Source: Hemibagrus wyckioides
Taxonomy: Eukaryota > Chordata > Actinopteri > Siluriformes > Bagridae
Direction: 5' to 3'
Assembly (NCBI RefSeq): GCF_019097595.1
Contig: NC_080735.1
Span: 19,030,417 to 19,094,416 of the forward strand
DNA length: 64,000 bases
The notes under the pieces: model-generated
What the model was told of the DNA's origin: nothing
What the model saw: the letters and a program-made list of their open reading frames with translations, nothing else
Database searches by the model: none
In this document: piece after piece, positions 58,483 through 64,000 of the stretch
Layout: every line of letters begins with the position of its first letter
Numbering within the stretch: position 1 is the first letter of the stretch
Position numbers and translations under genes: made by a program

Positions 58483-59578
58483 ATGAGTAAACGACTATTG
58501 AAAAACATATATTATACACCATCCGACCCCGGTTCATATGGCGGTGTTGAGAGTTTGCAAAGAGCTATCGTTGAGAAAACGGGTAAAAGAGTTAATGATG
58601 TAGAGATAAAAAATTGGTTAGCCGAGCAGGATGCATATACTCTTCATAAACCGGTGTCTACAAAGTTTAAAAGAAATACTGTTTTCGTGAAACACATCGA
58701 TGAACAATGGCAAGCTGATTTAGTAGATATGAGTAACCTGTCAGACATTAATGACAATGTGAAATTTTTGATAACGTGTATAGATATTTTATCCAAATAT
58801 GCTTGGGTGCGTGTGTTACGAAACAAGACCGCTGATGAAGTAACTAAAGCTTTTGAGTCCATTCTAAAGGAAGGTAGAACCCCTAAGAAACTACAAACTG
58901 ATCAAGGGAAGGAGTTTTTTAACAAGAAGTTTCAGAATTTAATGAAGAAACACGACATTATTCATTTCGCCACGGGTACAGGGCAAAAAGCAGCGGTGTG
59001 TGAGAGGTTCAACAGAACACTAAAGACCAAAATGTGGAGATATTTTACCGCTTTTAACACAAGGAAATACACAGACGTTGTACAAGATCTGGTTCATGGT
59101 TACAACCACAATTATCATTCCAGCATCAAAATGAAGCTGGCCGAGGTCAACGAAGCCAATTAACACGATATTTAAAACTGTTTACGGGTTATGCTCATCG
59201 AAAATGAAGAAAACAGAGAAAATAAAATTCAAATATAAAATAGGTGACGTAGTTAGAATTTCCAGATCAAAAGGACAGTTTGAAAAAGGATACGAACAAA
59301 ATTTTACGGATGAATATTTTACAGTTTCTGAACGGATACCGAGAGATCTGCCGGTATATAAACTGCAAGACTGTGACGGGGAAAAAATTGATGGGACATT
59401 TTATGAGCCTGAGATACAAAAGATTATTATTGGAAAAGACAAGACATTCAAAATTGAGAAAATCCCGTCAGAAAAGACTCTAATCCAGAAAAAGGTATGT
59501 CTGGTGAAATGGCTTAATTGGCCCCAGAAATTCAATTCCTGGATTCCAGCTGAAGCAGTAGTGAACATCACACGATAG
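58483..59578 (+). pseudogene. Polinton integrase (rve/DDE) with chromodomain, frame broken
   Basis: The first frame (58483-59163) contains the retroviral-type integrase core with all three acidic residues in place: WQADLVDM, QTDQGKEF and the Glu of AVCERFNRTLK. The frame then stops. The downstream frame (from about 59164 to 59578) carries the C-terminal SH3-like part (KIGDVVRISRSKGQFEKGY) and a chromodomain (VCLVKWLNWPQKFNSWIP). One small indel near 59155-59165 explains the split. The family integrates Polinton DNA. Either the gene is dead or translation stops after the core; I favour decay because later genes are broken too. Confidence 0.8.
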
Positions 59579-59628
59579 AACTTAAAGATCACGATGCGAA
59601 CACAACTTCTAACTATATTCATTAAGTC

Positions 59629-60391
59629 ATGGATGAGTGCGGATTCTTTTTGACTCTTCCGAGCAATGCGTCTATGGACATTTACCCCGATAATAAGATC
59701 TCACACTACACTACTAAACTAGCCAAACCAACTGATCTGAAAGGAGACTGGGAAGTCTCACTTGTGGAGGTTCAATATGTCCATAGTTGGCACTTAGTAA
59801 CCCAGAAAGAATGTCAATTTCATGTGGTTCTGTTGAACGGATCAAAGAAAATCAAATACTACGTCTGTCACATCACTAAAGCGTATTACGGAAGTATTGA
59901 AAACCTGGTTAGTGAAATCAACCAAACGATGAGAAACCATAATATCGACATGGTGTTATCCTAAAACCCTATAAAAAATAAAATACCTATGGTATGCCAA
60001 ATATCGTACACATTCAGTGCTAATGGAAACCTGGCATATATGCTAGGTCTACTCTCCGGCGGTCTGTTAACGTTTGAAGCCCCAGTAGCACCCAACCCCA
60101 TTGATATTCGTGCAGGCTTTTACACCATGTATGTGTATAGTGATGTCATAGAGTATCAGAGTCGGTGACAGCTTTGCCCCATTACTGAGATGCGTACAAA
60201 TAACGGGAGAAAAAAATAAAATAGTTAGTATAGTGTATGATAAGCAACACTACACATGTGTAACTAAGAACCATATTACCGATATCGTAATCGAAGTCAA
60301 ATCGGATCAGAACAAGCATATACCGTTTAGTTACGGAAAGTTCATAGTTAAACTACACTGCAGACCTGCTAGACACTCGTTCTGCCTGTGA
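59629..60391 (+). pseudogene. Penton-like minor capsid protein gene, broken
   Basis: The first frame (59629-59964) has the typical N-terminus of Polinton minor capsid proteins (FFLTLPSNASMDIYPDNKIS, then WEVSLVEVQYVHSW). A stop at 59962 and a further frame change near 60165 interrupt it. The C-terminal part continues in another frame to a stop at 60391. The family forms the single-jelly-roll vertex protein of the particle. The start is followed by the pX-like gene three bases later. Confidence 0.7.
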
Positions 60392-60393
60392 AA

Positions 60394-60814
60394 ATGTTAG
60401 ATAGGGGGTATGCCTATGTGAATTACTACGTCAATCAGGCAGGAAATGGATTCCCTGGTTTTCAAGGTATGGGGCAGGTCTAGGAGGTCTGTTTAAAGGG
60501 CTTTTTAGGATGGCTATTCCGTTCCTCAAGAGGGGGATATCTATTGCAAAACCTCATTTAAAAACAGCAGCCAAGGTATTGTAAGCGATGTAGTGACCAA
60601 CATTATGAACAAGATGCAAACTCAGAATCAGGAGGGGTCAGGTCTCGCGATGCTTTCACGTAAAAAATCTAAAAGACCCCCGGGGCAACGACACACGATT
60701 CCGAATAAAAGACACAGAGTAACTAACATCAAAACCAGTGTGAAAAAGACCAAGCAGAGAGACAACAAGTATCCTCCCATCTCCCACAAAAGAAAGCAGC
60801 TGAACATTTTCTAA
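60394..60814 (+). pseudogene. Basic pX-like core/membrane-active protein gene, broken
   Basis: Three successive frames carry parts of one protein: a Gly/Tyr/Asn-rich N-terminus (YAYVNYYVNQAGNGFPGFQG), a Gly-rich hydrophobic helix (GLGGLFKGLFRMAIPFLKRG), and a strongly basic tail in 60593-60814. Frame breaks lie near 60475 and 60580. The layout resembles adenovirus pX and similar adintovirus proteins that bind DNA or membranes. The assignment is by composition and position between the penton and hexon genes. Confidence 0.6.
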
Positions 60815-60818
60815 CACC

Positions 60819-61857
60819 ATGGCTTTCTTACACAGTCTATCCACAGAGTGTACAAAGTCCGAACTGGATATTTTCACATTACCTTATACACAGACTAGTT
60901 TTGAAAAGTACACTTATGTTGAAATACCACTGCTTTCTGCTTTGACAGACAATGGGCCCCTGGAGTTCTTCATGGCGGGAAACGGTGAAGATTACCTCGA
61001 TTTGAATAACACATTCCTACATCTCACATGTAAAATCACCAACGCTGATGGGACCAACATAGACGACGATGCTGGTGGGGGTTATAAATTACCCCATAGC
61101 TTCTATGTTTTCACAAGTCGACATCATGCTTGGGGATCGACTTATTTCACAATCAAGCAGTACTTATGCTTACTGCATTTGAATGTCTGCTCAATTATGG
61201 TAAAGAAACATTGGAATCACAATTTTGCACAGGATTATTCTATAAGGACACTGCAGGACATATGGACGCCACTGACTCCGAGGGGCGAAATGAGGGTCTT
61301 AAGCGAAGGGTCCGATTCACCGTTGAAAGCAACACGTTTGATCTGATCGGACACATTCACTCAGATATATTTTTTCAAGATAAACTGTTGTTGAACGGTG
61401 TGGATTTAAGAATTAAAATGGTTCGTAGTAAAGACGAATTTTGTTTGATTAAGGAAGGCAACGGCAGTTTCACTCTAAAATTCTCAACGCAGCGTTCAAT
61501 AAAAACCCTTTTAATTTTAAACATTACGATACAGAGTTTGTGGCTCTGTACATGGACGGAACTCAATACCCTGCAAAAACTCTCAAGCATCAGGAAAGCA
61601 ACTAAAGGATCAAGCGCTAGCTATAAACAGAGAAGAGTATTCGAATGGATATACTTTAATTGCATTCAACTTCAACCCCGACGATGATTGTGGTCAACAT
61701 TTGTCATTAATAAAGTCGGGGAACATGCGACTGGAACTCAGATTTCGCGTTCCCCTACCAAGAACAGTGAATCTCATCGTCTGCGCCAGTTTTGACAGTA
61801 TTCTAGAAATAAACAACCGGAGAAACGTGCTCATCGATTACCAGTACCGACGGTACC
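60819..61857 (+). pseudogene. Hexon-like major capsid protein gene, broken
   Basis: The N-terminus in 60819-61085 (SELDIFTLPYTQTSFEKYTY, then LEFFMAGNGEDYLDLNNTFL) is characteristic of Polinton double-jelly-roll major capsid proteins. Further parts follow in other frames: a stretch near 61085-61175, ESQFCTGLFYKDTAGHMDAT at about 61215-61275, an ALYMDGTQYPA segment near 61550, and the C-terminal NMRLELRFRVPLPRTVNLIV near 61725-61785. At least four frame changes are needed. The gene is placed between the pX-like gene and the protease, as is usual. Confidence 0.75.
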
Positions 61858-62401
61858 ATGGATACCGAGGAACTAACAACCGTTATGAGAAGTTGCTGTG
61901 AAATAGATAAAATGTTTCGAGGTGTGATGGCCTGTGATGAGCTACCTGTGAGTACTATTAAAAATTTTCCTGCGCTATTAATTGTTAATACACATCCGAG
62001 AAATATGCCTGGGGAACACTGGTTAGCTTTGTGTCTTAATGATGAAACCTCCGGAGAGTTTTTTGACTCGTATGGACACCCGCCAGACTATGAACTCTTT
62101 CCTGAATCTATTCAATACTTTTTTGAGAAAGAACTGCCGCGAAATAAAATATAACCCTATACAGGTTCAAGACTTTACTTCAGTTTGTTGTGGACAACAC
62201 TGTGTATTTTTTCTATGTCACAGAGCTAAAGGTTTTTCTTTTAACCGTATTATGTCTAAGTATAGTGATGATTTAAAACATAACGATAACGCAGTCGTGT
62301 CTTTTGTTAAAAAAATATACCCTAGAGCAAATAAAGAAAGGCACACATATAGATGTGTGCAGTGTGTTAACTCTTTGGAATTGTTTCATTCACGCGTGTA
62401 G
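61858..62401 (+). pseudogene. Adenain-like cysteine protease gene, broken
   Basis: The first frame (61858-62154) has the catalytic His in GEHWLALCLND and the acidic residue in FFDSYG. A frame change near 62135-62150 leads into the second frame with the catalytic Cys in SVCCGQHCVFFLCHRAKGFS. The family processes capsid and core precursors during particle maturation. The start overlaps the end of the hexon-like gene. Only the indel makes it non-functional as read. Confidence 0.78.
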
Positions 62402-62709
62402 TAAAGTATTTAATCACGATGCACCACACAATATTTCTTCATGATTGTTATTTTTATTGAAATAAAGTATTTAATCACGATGTATCACATGATATTTTTT
62501 ATGATTGTTATTTTTATTGAAATAAAATGTTACAAATTACATTTAAACAAACATAGTCCCTCGAAAGTCATTTCAAAAATCAATCCATTCAGAGGGGGGA
62601 AGAATGGGGGAATTAAAAACAGGGGACAATGAACTGTAGACTTTTCTTCTTCTTCTTCTTATAGGGGGTGGGGAAGGGGAAGGGGTCAATGAACTGTAGT
62701 CTTTTCTTC
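62402..62709. other. Convergent-gene spacer with direct repeats and G-rich motif
   Basis: This lies between the convergent plus- and minus-strand gene sets of the element. It has two copies of a roughly 60-base block (GTATTTAATCACGATG...AATAAA) at about 62405-62466 and 62466-62527, both ending in plus-strand poly(A) signals. It also has a duplicated block around 62625-62728 with the sequence CAATGAACTGTAG and CTTCTTATAGGGGGTGGGG. In the first of these, four runs of 4-5 G at 62664-62685 form a G-quadruplex motif. Confidence 0.65.
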
Positions 62710-63390
62710 TTATAGGGGGTGGGGAATGAGACACGGGTTGAGAAGGATACGGGTCCTTAGAACATTTATGTCAGATATTTTACGTCGAACAACCCCATTA
62801 GGTATCGTTGAAAATGGTATATTTAGACTAGCTACTGTATGCAGTAATTCTGTCCATCCTAAAGGTCTCCGGTCATCAGAAACTTTATGAGGGGCGGTGA
62901 TATTTCTAAGTAGATCCACAATGTGGGACCCTTTGATTGTATTTCCGTTAAAAATAAATTCACCAGCGTCATTCCATGACGCAACATCGTCGGATTTTAA
63001 GATTTTCTCCATAATGTACGAAGCGTTTCTTTTTTTCTTCATGGGGATGTTGGCAAGCACTTCTTGTACAATTCCATCTTCTTTAGATTGTGAATCTTCA
63101 ATAGGTGCCAATGCTGCTGTTTTATTATCAGGTATTTGGGGGAGGGATAGAGTCAGCTGCGTTGTTTCCTGATCTCCGAGTTTAACCAAGTTTTAAAATT
63201 TTTGCAGGGTCATCGTGTAGAGTTTTGCCTTCTCATATTCGTTCAGATCTGTTCTTGACAAAATTTGACGTATCCCAACGTCTAAGTTGTTTTCAGCAGT
63301 CTTTCTTAAGTTTTCTTTCTCCGCAGTGATGTTTCTAAGCTTATCAATCTGATGCTGTGGAACTAAATACATTTTCTCAGCTGTCTCCAT
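62710..63390 (-). pseudogene. Polinton-type uncharacterised ORF, interrupted by one stop
   Basis: Two segments, 63193-63390 (starting METAEKMYLVPQHQIDKLRN) and 62710-63192 (KLGDQETTQLTLSLPQIPDN through PHPL), are in the same frame and separated by a single TAA at 63193-63195. The combined length would be about 226 codons. It is helical at the N-terminus (LNEYEKAKLYTMTLQKF), then has a globular part (VASWNDAGEFIFNGNTIKGS, LGWTELLHTV). Proteins of this look are common in fish Polintons, but no function is known to me. The last residues are encoded by the duplicated G-rich block. Its start is 1 base after the stop of the next gene. Confidence 0.6.
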
Positions 63391-63391
63391 G

Positions 63392-63711
63392 TTAACTGGT
63401 GCGAGACGAGATTAAACTACTTATAAAAGGCACTGCTATGCTAAGTAGCGGGAGAAGAAACCCACCAGATTGGTTAATAACTTTCCTCTTGGTTTCTACA
63501 GACGCTCTTTTATTAGCAAAAAGTTTGATCCATTTTTTCCGTTTTTTTAATTCCTTGTACTGCTTTGATGTTAGTGGTATGTTCCCTCTAAGAAGATTCA
63601 ATGACAACTCACAGATGGTGTGAATGAGATCAGCGGGTGCTTCACGCAATATATATTTTCTCTGAGTGAGGGTTGACTTGTGTCAAGGTTTTTTTTTAAC
63701 CGAGCAGACAT
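63392..63711 (-). pseudogene. Polinton-type small basic/hydrophobic ORF, frame broken
   Basis: The start MSARLKKNLDTSQPSLRE (from 63711) and the rest (REAPADLIHTICELSLNLLR, then KKRKKWIKLFANKRASVETK, ending SGGFLLPLLSIAVPFISSLI) are in two frames that change near 63650. The pattern of a basic middle followed by a hydrophobic C-terminal helix after GG suggests a membrane-active capsid component. That is inference; I know no assigned function. It overlaps nothing and ends 1 base before the start of the next minus-strand gene. Confidence 0.55.
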
Positions 63712-64000
63712 TTTTAAAGATATTTCTTCTTCTTCTTTTTCTTCTTCTTTGGAATATACACAACCAGAGTTTTCTTGCAAAATCACCCCGGACCGTAGCC
63801 ACAAGTCTTCTGGTGTGACAGTTTTAAAACCGATAATTAAATACCCCCTAAGGTCTACCGACGGTGTCGTAAAACATTCCGGAAAATACCTGCTGATACA
63901 TCCGTTACATTTGCCGAGTTAGTATGTCGGTTTGTAATTCATCTCTAGGATTTTTAAACAGAACCACATAATACGTAGTAAATACTTCTTCTTAATGGTG
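63712..64000 (-). pseudogene. Further Polinton minus-strand ORF, partial and broken
   Basis: On the minus strand the sequence reads, in changing frames, YYVVLFKNPRDELQTDILT-like and QQVFSGMFYDTVGRP-like segments, then LWLRSGVILQENSGCVYSKE. It appears to be the C-terminal part of a protein entering from beyond the right edge, with at least two breaks. No function is recognised. Confidence 0.4.

Larger units (their letters stand above)
55771..64000. mobile_element. Maverick/Polinton (adintovirus-like) element, left part, decayed
   Basis: It begins with AGAGAGAGAG directly after TATATAGACC; Polintons characteristically start with AG. It continues past the right edge of the window. It carries an rve integrase with chromodomain, penton-like and hexon-like capsid genes, a basic pX-like gene and an adenain-like protease, all on the plus strand, then convergent minus-strand ORFs. 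DNA polymerase B and the packaging ATPase are not in the window and would be expected further right. Most genes have frame breaks, so it is a fossil copy. The adjacent TAGACC is a candidate 6-bp target duplication. Confidence 0.85.

Overview
The window is nuclear DNA of a teleost fish. Small exons with GT-AG introns can be joined into vertebrate proteins, dinucleotide microsatellites are very dense, and there are remnants of Tc1/mariner transposons, LINEs, a Ty3/gypsy-type retroelement and a Maverick/Polinton. The species cannot be fixed from the sequence alone.

Region 1 (1-26.3 kb) matches a gene order I recall from human 19p13. mri1 exon 1 is on the minus strand at 735-866. cc2d1a is on the minus strand with 28 coding exons at 4596-16665. 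brme1 (C19orf57-like) is on the plus strand at about 19.9-23.8 kb. nanos3 is a single minus-strand exon at 25714-26274. Brme1 (meiotic recombination) and Nanos3 (germ-cell maintenance) are both germline genes.

Region 2 (27-38.8 kb) holds two minus-strand genes that are neighbours in human 1p22: an ssx2ip paralogue (13 coding exons, about 490 residues) and gng5 (two exons, 72 residues). cc2d1a and ssx2ip carry CA/GT microsatellites at or next to a large share of their splice sites.

Region 3 (40.0-55.8 kb) is a tandem duplication. Each unit is about 7-8 kb and carries one GIMAP (immune-associated GTPase) gene. Unit A holds a pseudogene with a P-loop frameshift, a nonsense codon, a small deletion and a loss of the stop, plus a Ty3/gypsy-type element in an intron. 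In that element integrase precedes reverse transcriptase. Unit B holds an apparently intact gene with an unusual layout: expanded coiled coil, membrane segment, GTPase, coiled coil, membrane segment. A solo-LTR-like insertion lies in one of its introns.

Region 4 (55.77-64.0 kb, continuing past the window) is a decayed Maverick/Polinton (adintovirus-like) element abutting the right edge of GIMAP unit B. It has an integrase with a chromodomain, a minor capsid (penton-like) gene, a basic pX-like core gene, a hexon-like major capsid gene, an adenain-like protease, and several minus-strand ORFs. Every recognisable virion or integration gene is broken. In contrast, the first two ORFs (190 and 221 codons, no recognised function) are fully open. 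They lie between a tandem array of CCAAT plus GC-box modules and a 10-copy array that carries a poly(A) signal in nearly every unit. This apparently spared transcription cassette is the most interesting object in the window.
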